Below are positions 44,769 to 53,167 of a DNA stretch of 64,000 nucleotides, one piece after another. The notes beneath the pieces are model-generated. The model made no database searches, had not been told where the DNA came from, and saw only the letters and a list, made by a program, of their open reading frames with translations. The stretch comes from Pseudoxanthomonas sp. PXM03 (GTDB lineage Bacteria; Pseudomonadota; Gammaproteobacteria; Xanthomonadales; Xanthomonadaceae): positions 62,001 to 126,000 of the forward strand of contig NZ_JACVAU010000001.1 in the NCBI RefSeq assembly GCF_014852005.1, written 5' to 3'. The stretch's first letter is position 1. The number at the start of each line of letters is the position of its first letter. Both the position numbers and the translations under genes were made by a program.

Positions 44769-46496
44769 TCAGTGGCGGCCGATGCGGGCCTGCAGCAGGG
44801 TGCGCAGTTCGTACTTGTCGGCTTCGTCCAGACCCATGCTGCGCTGCTTGGCCTGGAGTTCGTCCAGACGCTGCTGCAGCATCTGCTTCTCCAGTTGCAC
44901 GGCGGCATCGAGGACTTCGAGACGCCAGTTGTCTTCGTCGCCGGGCAGTTCCTGCATCGCCAGTTTCTGCAGCGCGACGACCTCCTCGCGCTCGGCGAAG
45001 TGCTCCAGCAGCGCCCCGGTGGTGATATCGGGGCGCGCGTGCACCAGCGCGATCACCTCCAGCAGCAGGTCCATGCCTGCCAGCCGCAACGCCGAGAAGC
45101 CATGCGTGGATTCGATCGACAACGCCAGCGCCGGCTTGTGCAGGAGCCGCACGATCATGCTGCGCACGAGGCTCGGTTTCTGGCCGGCCTGTGAAGGCGC
45201 AGGACGGCGTGCAGGCAGCGGCGCGGTCGGTGCCGTGTTGCCGGCGCCCACGCCGGTGATCTCGGTGAGGCGCTGCCGCATCAGGTCGCCGAACGCGCCG
45301 TCGGGGATCTGCGCCAGCAACGGCCGTGCGCGTTCCGCGAGGCGCGCCTTGCCGTCGAGCGTGGACAGTTTGATGTCCTTGCCCATCTCTTCGAAGAAGA
45401 ATTCCGACAGCGGCATCGCCTGTTGCAGGCGTGCGTCGAAGCCGGCCGCACCCTCCTGCCGCACGATGGTGTCGGGATCCTCGCCATCGGGCAGGAACAG
45501 GAAGAACGCCTGCCGTCCATCCTTCATGCGCGGCAGCACCGATTCCAGCGCTCGCCATGCGGCACGCTGGCCGGCCGCATCGCCGTCGAAACAGAAGTAC
45601 ACATCCGGCGCATTGCGGAACAGCAACTCGGCATGCTCGGGCGTGGTCGCGGTGCCCAGAGTGGCGACGGCTTCCTTCACGCCGAACTGGAACAGCGATA
45701 CCACGTCCATGTAGCCCTCGACCACCACCAGCCGCGCGATCTTCTGGTTGGCCTGCTTCACCTGCCACAGGCCGTACAGCTCGCGGCCCTTGTGGAACAG
45801 CGCGGTCTCCGGCGAGTTGAGGTACTTCGGCCCGTCGTCCTTCTGCAGCACGCGGCCGCCGAACGCGATCACGCGGCCGCGGCGATCGTGGATGGGGAAC
45901 ATCACCCGGTCACGGAACTTGTCGTAGACGTGGCCGCGATCGTTCTTCGAGAACAGGCCGGCGCGGTCGAGCAGCTTCATCCGGCGCTCGTCGGTGCCCA
46001 GTGCATCCTTCAGCGCGGAGTAGCCATCCGGCGCGTAGCCGATCATGAACTGCGTGCGGATCGCCGCATCCACGCCGCGGCCATCGAGATAGGTCTTCGC
46101 CTTCTCGCTGGTGTCGAGATTGCGCTGGAAGAAGCGCGCGGCGGCTTCGAGGGCGTTGAACAGATCGCGGGTATCGTTGTTCTCGTTGCGCTGCTGCGTT
46201 TCGCGTGGCACTTCCATGCCGCTGCGGCGCGCCAGTTCCTCCACGGCATCCAGGAACTCGAGGCGGTCGTAGTTGATCAGGAACGACAGCGCGGTGCCGT
46301 GCGCGCCGCAGCCGAAGCAGTGGTAGAACTGCTTGGTCGGCGAGACCGTGAACGACGGCGAACGTTCATCGTGGAACGGGCAGCACGCGGAGTATTCCTT
46401 GCCCTGTCGCTTCAATGGCACGCGCGCGCCGACCACCTCGACGATATCCGTCCGGGCGAGCAGTTCGTCGATGAAGGCGTCGGGGATGCGGGCCAT
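44769..46496 (-). CDS. dnaG: DNA primase
   Basis: Makes RNA primers at the replication fork. The 575 residues hold the N-terminal CHC2 zinc finger (Cys39, His42, Cys60, Cys63; CCPFHDE, FYHCFGCGAHG), the Toprim catalytic core (RLVVVEGYMDVVSLFQFG, FCFDGDAAGQRAA, FLPDGEDPDT), and a C-terminal DnaB-binding helical domain from about 445. ATG 46496 (MARIPDAFIDELLARTDIV) is typical; upstream in-frame extension is not needed. In E. coli dnaG sits between rpsU and rpoD; here rpsU is 4 kb away and rpoD is not in view. Confidence 0.97.
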   Translation of the reverse strand: MARIPDAFIDELLARTDIVEVVGARVPLKRQGKEYSACCPFHDERSPSFTVSPTKQFYHCFGCGAHGTALSFLINYDRLEFLDAVEELARRSGMEVPRETQQRNENNDTRDLFNALEAAARFFQRNLDTSEKAKTYLDGRGVDAAIRTQFMIGYAPDGYSALKDALGTDERRMKLLDRAGLFSKNDRGHVYDKFRDRVMFPIHDRRGRVIAFGGRVLQKDDGPKYLNSPETALFHKGRELYGLWQVKQANQKIARLVVVEGYMDVVSLFQFGVKEAVATLGTATTPEHAELLFRNAPDVYFCFDGDAAGQRAAWRALESVLPRMKDGRQAFFLFLPDGEDPDTIVRQEGAAGFDARLQQAMPLSEFFFEEMGKDIKLSTLDGKARLAERARPLLAQIPDGAFGDLMRQRLTEITGVGAGNTAPTAPLPARRPAPSQAGQKPSLVRSMIVRLLHKPALALSIESTHGFSALRLAGMDLLLEVIALVHARPDITTGALLEHFAEREEVVALQKLAMQELPGDEDNWRLEVLDAAVQLEKQMLQQRLDELQAKQRSMGLDEADKYELRTLLQARIGRH

Positions 46497-46547
46497 GGGC
46501 CACATAGGATGCCATGCCGGGCCGGCACACCGTCGGGGCGCGTTACC

Positions 46548-48257
46548 ATGCGGTACATGTCCTCCGACCCCTCTTCCGATGACGCCCTGCTGGCCCGGTT
46601 GCGCAGTGCGGTCGGGACTTCCCATGTGCTGACCGGCGCCCGCGCCACGCGACGTTTCCGGCGCGGTTACCGCTTCGGCGAGGGGCCGGTGCTCGCGGCG
46701 GTGCGCCCCGGCACGCTGCTGGAACTGTGGCGGGTGCTGCAGGCGGTGGTGGACGCAGGCCGCATCGTGCTGATGCAGGCGGCCAACACGGGCCTGACCG
46801 GAGGCTCCACGCCGGATGGCGACGACTACGATCGCGGCATCGTCCTGGTCAGCACCCTGCGCCTGACCGGCGTGCAGCTGATCGACGAAGGGCGGCAGGT
46901 GGTCTGCCTGCCGGGCGCGACGCTGGATGTACTGGAGAAGGTGCTTGCCCCGCTGGATCGCGAGCCGCATTCGGTGATCGGCTCTTCATGCATCGGGGCG
47001 TCGGTGCTGGGTGGCGTCTGCAACAACTCAGGCGGGGCGCTGGTGCGGCGTGGGCCGGCCTATACCGAACTGGCCCTGTTCGCGCAGGTGGATGCGGAAG
47101 GCAGGCTGCAGCTGGTCAACCATCTCGGCATCGCGCTGGGCGACACACCCGAAGACATCCTGTCGCGCCTGCAGGTGGGCGATTACGGCCAAGGCGACAT
47201 CATCCACGACCCGGCGCGCGCGGCATCCGATCCGCATTATGCCGCGCACGTGCGGCAGGTGGATGCGCCCACCCCGGCCCGCTACAACGCCGATCCTTCG
47301 CGTCTGCATGAAGCGTCGGGCTGTGCAGGACGATTGGCCGTGTTCGCCGTGCGCCTGGACACCTTCGAGAAGGAGGCCGCGTCGGTCTTCTACATCGGCA
47401 GCAACGATCCGGACGATCTCACCGCGGTGCGCCGACACATGCTGACGGCCTTCGAACGCCTGCCTATCTCGGGCGAGTACCTTCATCGCGATGCGTTCGA
47501 CATCGGCGACCGCTATGGCAAGGACACCTTCCTGCTGATCGAACGCTTTGGCACCGACAAGGTGCCCGGGGCCTTCGCGCTGAAGAGCCGGCTGGATGGC
47601 TGGTGCGAACGCATCGGCCTGGGAGGCCTGACCGACCGGCTGCTGCAGGCGGCGACGTCGCTGCTCCCGGACCATCTGCCGCCGCGCCTGCGTGCCTGCC
47701 GCGACCGTTTCGAGCATCACCTGCTGCTCAAGGTGTCAACGCGCGATGCGGAGGCCACGCGTGCGTTCCTCGAACACTTCTTCGCCGCACGCGCGGGCGG
47801 TTTCTTCGTCTGCGATGCCGACGAGGGACGCAAAGCCTTCCTGCTGCGCTTCGCCGTGGCGGGTGCGGCGGTGCGCTACCGCGCCGTGCATCGTGCACAG
47901 GTGGAGGACATCGTTGCGCTGGATGTCGCTCTCCGTCGCGATGATCGCGACTGGGTGGAGGCACTGCCTGTGGACGTCGCGGACACGATGGTGGCGCGGC
48001 TGTACTACGGGCATTTCTTCTGCCACGTATTCCACCAGGACTACATCGTGAGGAAGGGCGTGGATCCGCTGGCCGTCGAGCACCGCCTGTGGGACCTGCT
48101 GGACGCCCGCGGCGCCGAGTATCCGGCCGAACACAACGTCGGCCACCTCTATCGCGCCAAGCCGCCGCTGGCCGATTTCTACCGGCGACTGGATCCGACC
48201 AACACGTTCAATCCCGGTATCGGGATGACCAGCAGGCACGCCGGATGGAAGGAGTGA
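46548..48257 (+). CDS. dld: Quinone-dependent D-lactate dehydrogenase
   Basis: FAD enzyme oxidising D-lactate to pyruvate and passing electrons to quinone at the inner membrane. The 569-residue protein follows E. coli Dld closely: MQAANTGLTGGSTPDGDDYDR in the FAD-binding PCMH domain, IGSSCIGASVLGGVCNNSGG, RGPAYTELALFAQ, the membrane-binding region near LPDHLPPRLR, FEHHLLLK, YYGHFFCHVFHQDYIVRKGVD and AEHNVGHLY. ATG 46548 is used; ATG 46557 gives MSSDPSSD and is equally possible. It diverges from dnaG with 51 bp between, and its last codons lie in an inverted-repeat arm. Confidence 0.96.
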   Translation: MRYMSSDPSSDDALLARLRSAVGTSHVLTGARATRRFRRGYRFGEGPVLAAVRPGTLLELWRVLQAVVDAGRIVLMQAANTGLTGGSTPDGDDYDRGIVLVSTLRLTGVQLIDEGRQVVCLPGATLDVLEKVLAPLDREPHSVIGSSCIGASVLGGVCNNSGGALVRRGPAYTELALFAQVDAEGRLQLVNHLGIALGDTPEDILSRLQVGDYGQGDIIHDPARAASDPHYAAHVRQVDAPTPARYNADPSRLHEASGCAGRLAVFAVRLDTFEKEAASVFYIGSNDPDDLTAVRRHMLTAFERLPISGEYLHRDAFDIGDRYGKDTFLLIERFGTDKVPGAFALKSRLDGWCERIGLGGLTDRLLQAATSLLPDHLPPRLRACRDRFEHHLLLKVSTRDAEATRAFLEHFFAARAGGFFVCDADEGRKAFLLRFAVAGAAVRYRAVHRAQVEDIVALDVALRRDDRDWVEALPVDVADTMVARLYYGHFFCHVFHQDYIVRKGVDPLAVEHRLWDLLDARGAEYPAEHNVGHLYRAKPPLADFYRRLDPTNTFNPGIGMTSRHAGWKE

Positions 48258-48284
48258 GTGGAAGGGAGCGACCGCGTGCCTTCC

Positions 48285-49157
48285 TCACTCGTCCCTCCCC
48301 ACTCTCCGCTCATCGATGACCGCCGTGAGCAGCGCGCCGATGAAGAACACCACGCTGGCGTAGTAGATCCACACCAGCAGCAGAACCAGCGCCCCCATCG
48401 AACCGTACGCGCTGCCGGGCGCGGCCTGGGCGAGGTACAGGCCGATCAGGTAGCGTCCGGTAGCGAACAGCACCGCAGTGATGGCGCCGCCCAGGAACGC
48501 CTGCCGCCATGCGACGCGCCGGTCCGGCAGGTAGTGGTAGAAGAACGCGAATGCGAGCGTGTACAGCAGCAGCGTGGTGGCGTAGCCGAGCATGGGCAGC
48601 AGCGAAGGCAGCCGGGCGAACACCACCTGCAGCGCGGTGGTGGCGATCATGGACACGATCAGCAGGAAGCCGATGGCCAGCACGACACCGAGCGAGAACA
48701 CCCGTTTCATCAGCCATGCGGGCAGGCCGTTGAGGCGCTGCGCATCGGTGCGGAATATCAGGTTCAGCGCGCCCTGCAACTGCGCGAACACGACGGTGGC
48801 GCCGACAAACAGCAGCGCCGTGCTCCACCATCCCGCCAGCGAGCCCACATCCGGCCGGTCGCTGGCGTTGCGGATCACCGTCTCGGCGACCGTGGCGGCG
48901 CTGGGGCCGGCCAGCTGGTGAATCTGGTCGAGCAGTGACTGTTGCGCGGGCGGGTAGAGCGAGGCCGTCAGCCAGAGCAACAGGACCAGCAGTGGTGCAA
49001 GCGACAGCAGCGCATAGAACGACAGTGACGCTGCCTGCGTCATCAGGTCCGTCTCGATGAAGCGCCGGCCCAGCGCGACGGGCAGGCTGCGGCTGGCGCG
49101 TTCGCCGGCATCGCGTGCCAGCGTGCGCAAGGTGGCGAGGTCGTTTCGACGGGGCAT
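48285..49157 (-). CDS. YihY/virulence factor BrkB family membrane protein
   Basis: A 290-residue integral membrane protein of the YihY (formerly 'ribonuclease BN') family. Signature TQAASLSFYALLSLAPLLVLL near 40-60, then five further helices, with FYHYLPDRRVAWRQAFLGGAITAVLFATGRYLIGLYL and the conserved GSMGALVLLLVWIYYASVVFFIGALLTAV near the end. Function is not settled; transporter-like. Its last residues (ERRVGRDE) are encoded by an arm of an inverted repeat shared with the end of dld, leaving 27 bp between the convergent stops. Confidence 0.92.
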   Translation of the reverse strand: MPRRNDLATLRTLARDAGERASRSLPVALGRRFIETDLMTQAASLSFYALLSLAPLLVLLLWLTASLYPPAQQSLLDQIHQLAGPSAATVAETVIRNASDRPDVGSLAGWWSTALLFVGATVVFAQLQGALNLIFRTDAQRLNGLPAWLMKRVFSLGVVLAIGFLLIVSMIATTALQVVFARLPSLLPMLGYATTLLLYTLAFAFFYHYLPDRRVAWRQAFLGGAITAVLFATGRYLIGLYLAQAAPGSAYGSMGALVLLLVWIYYASVVFFIGALLTAVIDERRVGRDE

Positions 49158-49215
49158 GCGCCGAGGGTGGCGTACGCCGTGTCAGCGGTTCGTTAGGGTT
49201 GCGTGGCGGTGGTGT

Positions 49216-49710
49216 TCATGCGTCCGCGCCGGCGAGGGCGTGCAAGGCGGCGCCACTGACGCGTTGCACCGTCCATTCGTCCAGGCCGACCGCGCCCAGA
49301 CTGCGGTAGAGGCGGATCGCGGGTTCGTTCCAGTCCAGTACCGACCATTCGAAGCGGCCGCAGCCACGTGCGACGGCCAGCTGTGCGAGATGCACCATCA
49401 GCCGCCTGCCGAGACCGAATCCACGGTAGCGCGGCAACACGAACAGGTCCTCGAGGTACAGCCCGGGCTGGCCGAGGAACGTGGAAAACGAGTGGAAGAA
49501 CAGCGCGAAACCGGCGGGCGTGCCATCGGCCTCGGCGATCACGACTTCAGCGGCGGGACGTTCGCCGAACAGGTGGGTTTCGAGCAGGGCGGGCGTGGCG
49601 ACGGCCTCGTGGGCGAGTTTTTCGTACTCGGCCAGCCCGCGGATGAAGGCGAGGATCTGCGGGATGTCGGCGCGGGTGGCCGGGCGCAGGGTGATGGCAG
49701 GGGTATCCAT
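49216..49710 (-). CDS. GNAT family N-acetyltransferase (diamine/thialysine type)
   Basis: A 164-residue acetyl-CoA-dependent acyltransferase. It begins with ITLRPATRADIPQILAFIRGLAEYEKL, has the long beta strands GFALFFHSFSTFLGQPGLYLEDLFV, the acetyl-CoA loop RYRGFGLGRRLM (Q/R-x2-G-x-G/A) and GRFEWSVLDWNEPAIRLYRSLGA. FFHSFSTFLGQPGLYLEDLFV matches the spermidine/spermine (SSAT-like) subfamily, so a polyamine or thialysine substrate is likely but unproven. It lies between yqeY and yihY on the same strand. Confidence 0.9.
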   Translation of the reverse strand: MDTPAITLRPATRADIPQILAFIRGLAEYEKLAHEAVATPALLETHLFGERPAAEVVIAEADGTPAGFALFFHSFSTFLGQPGLYLEDLFVLPRYRGFGLGRRLMVHLAQLAVARGCGRFEWSVLDWNEPAIRLYRSLGAVGLDEWTVQRVSGAALHALAGADA

Positions 49711-49769
49711 GGCGCGAGGATGCCACGGATGGGGCAGGGCGCCAGGATGCCTGGCGCCCCGCGGCGGGC

Positions 49770-50216
49770 TCAGCCCGCGAGCTTCTTCTTGATCAGGGCG
49801 GAGACCTGGCCCATGTCGGCCTGGCCGGCGAGACGTGGCTTCAGCACGCCCATCAGCTTGCCCATGTCGGCAGGGCCGGTCGCGCCGGTCTCGGCGATGG
49901 CGGCCTCGATGGCGGCCAGGATCTCGGCTTCGCCGAGCTTGGCCGGCAGGTAGGTGTCGATGACGGTCAGTTCGGCGCGCTCGATGGCGGCCAGGTCCTC
50001 GCGGTTGGCGGCCTCGAACTGGCTGACCGAGTCCTTGCGCTGCTTGACCATCTTTTCCAGCACGGCCAGCACGGCGGCGTCGTCCAGCTCGATGCGCTCG
50101 TCCACTTCGCGCTGCTTGATGGCGGCATTGATCAGGCGGATGACGCCCAGTCGGTGCTTCTCGCCGGCCTTCATGGCGGCCTTCATGTCATCGGTGAGCT
50201 GCTGTTTCAGGGACAT
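49770..50216 (-). CDS. yqeY: GatB/YqeY domain protein
   Basis: A 148-residue helical protein homologous to the tRNA-binding C-terminal domain of the amidotransferase GatB: SLKQQLTDDMKAAMKAGEKHRLGVIRLINAAIKQREVDERI, LEKMVKQRKDSVSQFEAANREDLA, and YLPAKLGEAEILAAIEAAIAETGATGPADMGKLMGVLKPRLAGQADM. Commonly found right after rpsU, as here, in the macromolecular-synthesis gene group. Precise function unknown. rpsU and yqeY are separated by a strong terminator, so yqeY may have its own promoter. Confidence 0.93.
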   Translation of the reverse strand: MSLKQQLTDDMKAAMKAGEKHRLGVIRLINAAIKQREVDERIELDDAAVLAVLEKMVKQRKDSVSQFEAANREDLAAIERAELTVIDTYLPAKLGEAEILAAIEAAIAETGATGPADMGKLMGVLKPRLAGQADMGQVSALIKKKLAG

Positions 50217-50278
50217 GGTGTGCTCCGGGGGAACGGGGAGGGCGTGGCACGGGGACCGTGGGACGCCAAAAACACAAA

Positions 50279-50307
50279 AAGCCGGCGACGCTCGCGCGTG
50301 CCGGCTT
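50279..50307 (-). terminator. Rho-independent terminator of rpsU
   Basis: Stem aagccggc / gccggctt with a 13-nt loop, followed on the minus strand by tttttgtgttttt. It lies between rpsU and yqeY. Confidence 0.88.
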
Positions 50308-50325
50308 CTTGCGAAGCGACGCGGC

Positions 50326-50541
50326 TCAGTACAGGCGCTGGCGCTTGGTGACGTCGCGCGAGCTGCGGCGCAGCTGACGCTTCACCGCAGCGGCGGCCTT
50401 GCGCTTGCGCTCCTGGGTCGGCTTCTCGTAGAACTCGCGCTTGCGGGTTTCGGCCAGGACGCCGGCCTTTTCGCAGGTGCGCTTGAAGCGACGCAGCGCA
50501 AACTCAAACGGCTCGTTTTCGCGGACTTTGACGCTGGGCAT
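50326..50541 (-). CDS. rpsU: 30S ribosomal protein S21
   Basis: Small basic ribosomal protein of 71 residues, full length: [31 protein letters not shown] and the Lys/Arg-rich [22 protein letters not shown]. It belongs to the start of the macromolecular-synthesis group and faces tsaD, the usual neighbour in Proteobacteria. A good promoter lies upstream. Confidence 0.98.
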
Positions 50542-50590
50542 ACGTAATCTCGGTGAAGTAAACGGCCCGGGCATACCGGGTGAGCCGCGT

Positions 50591-50618
50591 ATTATAGCGG
50601 CTGCCTCCGGCGCTGCAA
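50591..50618 (-). promoter_or_regulatory. Sigma-70 promoter of rpsU
   Basis: On the minus strand TTGCAG (50618-50613), 16-bp spacer, then a consensus TATAAT (50596-50591), 50 bp before the rpsU start. It lies in the divergent rpsU-tsaD gap. Confidence 0.75.
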
Positions 50619-50675
50619 CCCACCCCGCTACCGGCCCGGCTTGCCCTCTCCCTCCCTGAGCCCCAGATCCCGGTC

Positions 50676-51713
50676 ATGAAAGTCCTCGGCATCGAAACCA
50701 GCTGCGACGAAACCGGCGTGGCCGTGTACGAAACCGGCCTGGCCGGCACGGCGGGCCTGCGCGCCCATACGGTCTACAGCCAGATCGCCCTGCATGCCGA
50801 ATACGGCGGCGTGGTTCCGGAACTGGCCAGTCGCGACCATGTGCGGAAGCTGCTGCCCTTGATCCGGCAGACCCTTGCCGAGGCGGGCATGACCACCGCC
50901 GACCTGGACGGAGTGGCCTACACCGCCGGGCCCGGACTGGTCGGTGCGCTGCTGGTGGGGGCTGGGGTGGCCCGCTCCCTGGCATGGGCGCTGGATGTTC
51001 CTGCTGTCGGCGTCCACCACATGGAAGGCCATCTGCTGGCGCCCCTGATGGAGGACGACCCCCCGGAACCGCCGTTCGTGGCTCTGCTGGTCTCCGGGGG
51101 CCATACCCAGCTGGTGGCGGTGGACGCCATCGGCCGCTATCGCCTGCTGGGTGAAACGCTGGACGATGCGGCCGGCGAAGCCTTCGACAAGACGGCCAAG
51201 ATGATGGGTCTGCCTTACCCCGGCGGACCGCAGCTGGCGGCGCTGGCCGAGCAGGGAACCGTTGGCAGGTTCAGGTTCGCCCGGCCGATGACCGACCGCC
51301 CGGGCCTGGATTTCAGCTTCTCCGGCCTGAAGACGCAGGTACTGCTGGCCTGGCGCGACAGCGACCAGTCGGAACAGACCCGCGCCGACATCGCGCGCGG
51401 CTTCGAGGATGCGGTGGTCGATACGCTGGCGATCAAGTGCGAACGCGCCCTGGACGCAGCCGGCAGCGATGTCATCGTCATCGCCGGGGGCGTGGGCGCC
51501 AACAAGCGCCTGCGCGCCAAGCTGCAGGAGATCGCGGCGAAGCGCGGTGGCCGTGCATGCTTCCCGCGTCCGTCGCTGTGCACCGACAACGGCGCGATGA
51601 TCGCGTTCGCTGGCGCGCTGCGCCTGCAGGCGGGCCAGCACGAAACGCCGGAAGTGAAGGTGGTGCCACGCTGGGACATGGCGGCGCTGCCGCCCGTGAT
51701 CCGGAATCTGTGA
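50676..51713 (+). CDS. tsaD: tRNA N6-adenosine threonylcarbamoyltransferase subunit TsaD
   Basis: Transfers threonylcarbamoyl to A37 of ANN-decoding tRNAs, together with TsaB and TsaE (not in view). The 345-residue ASKHA-fold protein shows [17 protein letters not shown] at the start, the metal-binding [11 protein letters not shown] (His115, His119), [24 protein letters not shown] and [13 protein letters not shown], with the metal Asp in [13 protein letters not shown]. Length is normal. It diverges from rpsU. Confidence 0.97.
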   Translation: MKVLGIETSCDETGVAVYETGLAGTAGLRAHTVYSQIALHAEYGGVVPELASRDHVRKLLPLIRQTLAEAGMTTADLDGVAYTAGPGLVGALLVGAGVARSLAWALDVPAVGVHHMEGHLLAPLMEDDPPEPPFVALLVSGGHTQLVAVDAIGRYRLLGETLDDAAGEAFDKTAKMMGLPYPGGPQLAALAEQGTVGRFRFARPMTDRPGLDFSFSGLKTQVLLAWRDSDQSEQTRADIARGFEDAVVDTLAIKCERALDAAGSDVIVIAGGVGANKRLRAKLQEIAAKRGGRACFPRPSLCTDNGAMIAFAGALRLQAGQHETPEVKVVPRWDMAALPPVIRNL

Positions 51714-51790
51714 TTCGTGATTGGTAAAAGCCGGGACTCCACGTAGCCTGTGTCCCATCAATCATCCATCACCCATCACGGCTTTCATCC

Positions 51791-52150
51791 ATGGACACCG
51801 TTTTCATCGAAGACCTGCGCATCGAGACCGTCATCGGCATCTACGACTGGGAGCGGGAGATCCGCCAGACCGTGGCGCTGGACGTGGAGATGGCATTCGA
51901 CAACCGCGTGCCCGCCGCGCGCGATGACATCGCACTCACGCTGGACTACAAGGCGGTGTCGAAGCGGCTGATCTCCTTCGTGGAGGAAGCGAGCTTCGGT
52001 CTGGTCGAGACCCTCGCGGAACAGTGCGCGGCGATCATCCGCGACGAATTCGGTGTGGCCTGGGTACGGTTGAAGCTGAGCAAGCCCGGTGCGGTCACCG
52101 GTGCGCGCAACGTCGGCGTGCAGATCGAACGCGGCACACGCCCGGCCTGA
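51791..52150 (+). CDS. folB: Dihydroneopterin aldolase
   Basis: Cleaves dihydroneopterin to 6-hydroxymethyl-dihydropterin in folate synthesis. The 119-residue protein has the family layout: VFIEDLRIETVIGIYDWEREIRQ at the start with the substrate Glu, LDYKAVSKRLISFVEEASFGLVETLAEQCAAII with the catalytic-region Glu, and VRLKLSKPGAVTGARNVGVQIER with the conserved Lys. Four bases separate it from folK, a normal pair. Confidence 0.95.
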   Translation: MDTVFIEDLRIETVIGIYDWEREIRQTVALDVEMAFDNRVPAARDDIALTLDYKAVSKRLISFVEEASFGLVETLAEQCAAIIRDEFGVAWVRLKLSKPGAVTGARNVGVQIERGTRPA

Positions 52151-52154
52151 CGTC

Positions 52155-52646
52155 ATGGGAACCGCTTACCTGAGCCTGGGCAGCAATATCGAGCCCGAAC
52201 GCCACCTGCGTGCCGCCGCCGCCGCGCTATGCGAACGCTTCGGCGAGGTCCGCTTCTCGTCGGTCTACCGCACGCGCTCCGTCGGTTTCGACGGCACGGA
52301 TTTCCTCAACGCCGCCGCCGTGATGGAAAGCGATCTCGACCCGCTTGCGCTGAACGACTGGCTGCATGCGCTGGAGGACGCGCATGGCCGGGACCGCAGC
52401 GGACCGCGCTTCTCGGACCGCACGCTCGACATCGATATCGTCTTCTATGACGACCTGGTCCTGCAGGGGCCGGGCAACCTGCGCCTGCCGCGCGAGGAGC
52501 TGAAGCACGCCTTCGTGCTGCTGCCACTGACCGAGATCGCGCCCGACATGGTCGACCCGCGCAGTGGCCGAACGCTGGCCTCGCTGTGGCGCGCGCATCC
52601 GGACCACGGCAGTCCTCCCAGTCCTTCCCGCATGGAGTTCGCATGA
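52155..52646 (+). CDS. folK: 2-amino-4-hydroxy-6-hydroxymethyldihydropteridine pyrophosphokinase
   Basis: Adds pyrophosphate from ATP to the pterin made by FolB. In 163 residues: AYLSLGSNIEPERHLRAA, VYRTRSVGFDGTDFLNAAAV, and the ATP/Mg signature RSGPRFSDRTLDIDIVFYDD, then LKHAFVLLPLTEIAPD. The start at 52155 is 4 bases after the folB stop; its stop overlaps the next start (ATGA). Confidence 0.96.
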   Translation: MGTAYLSLGSNIEPERHLRAAAAALCERFGEVRFSSVYRTRSVGFDGTDFLNAAAVMESDLDPLALNDWLHALEDAHGRDRSGPRFSDRTLDIDIVFYDDLVLQGPGNLRLPREELKHAFVLLPLTEIAPDMVDPRSGRTLASLWRAHPDHGSPPSPSRMEFA

Positions 52647-53167
52647 TCACCGCTGACTGGCTCAACGTGGTTCTGGCCGGCGTGAATAACGTGGTCACGG
52701 CCTTCATCGCACTCGCCGTACACCGGGCGAGCAAGCGGTCGGCGAGGATGGAGCACGACCGCGGCATCAAGGACGCCTGGATCAACATCGACATGGCTGC
52801 CCTGCAGGACCCCGACAACATGCGCCTGCTCGATCAGTTGATCCATGCGGACCAGCAGGGCGCGGACCCCGATGCCTCCCGTCGGCGCTGGCTGGCCTAT
52901 ATGGTGCTCAATCCCTTGGAGGCAGCGTGGAGTGGAGCGAAGTTCGGCCACCTTCCGGATGCCGTGCTGGACAGCTCCGAGCGCACCATGCGCGGCCTGG
53001 TGCAGCACGATGATGTGTACGCGCTTATCCAGGGATTCGTGTACTCGATGGAGTTCCGTGCGCGCTGTGCAGAACTGCGCAAGGCTTGGCAGGAGGACAG
53101 TGCGCGCCTAGCCCAGCGCGCGTCCGCCGTCCACGCGGACGACCTGCCCGGTGATGTAGCTCGCTGA
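52643..53167 (+). CDS. Hypothetical protein coupled to folK
   Basis: A 174-residue protein starting in an ATGA overlap with folK. A single N-terminal hydrophobic stretch (WLNVVLAGVNNVVTAFIALAVH, 6-27) anchors or signals, followed by a helical soluble part (RASKRSARMEHDRGIKDAWI, LDQLIHADQQGADP, WLAYMVLNPLEAAWSGAKFG, YALIQGFVYSMEFRARCAELRKAW). No family recognised. The last 60 bp overlap the 3' end of the convergent pteridine reductase gene on the other strand. Translational coupling with folK suggests a shared use, but no function can be assigned. Confidence 0.7.
   Translation: MITADWLNVVLAGVNNVVTAFIALAVHRASKRSARMEHDRGIKDAWINIDMAALQDPDNMRLLDQLIHADQQGADPDASRRRWLAYMVLNPLEAAWSGAKFGHLPDAVLDSSERTMRGLVQHDDVYALIQGFVYSMEFRARCAELRKAWQEDSARLAQRASAVHADDLPGDVAR

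Noticed and set aside
45423-46547. Upstream extension of the D-lactate dehydrogenase frame across dnaG
   Set aside because: The extra 375 codons are antisense to dnaG and unlike Dld; homologues start near 46548-46557.
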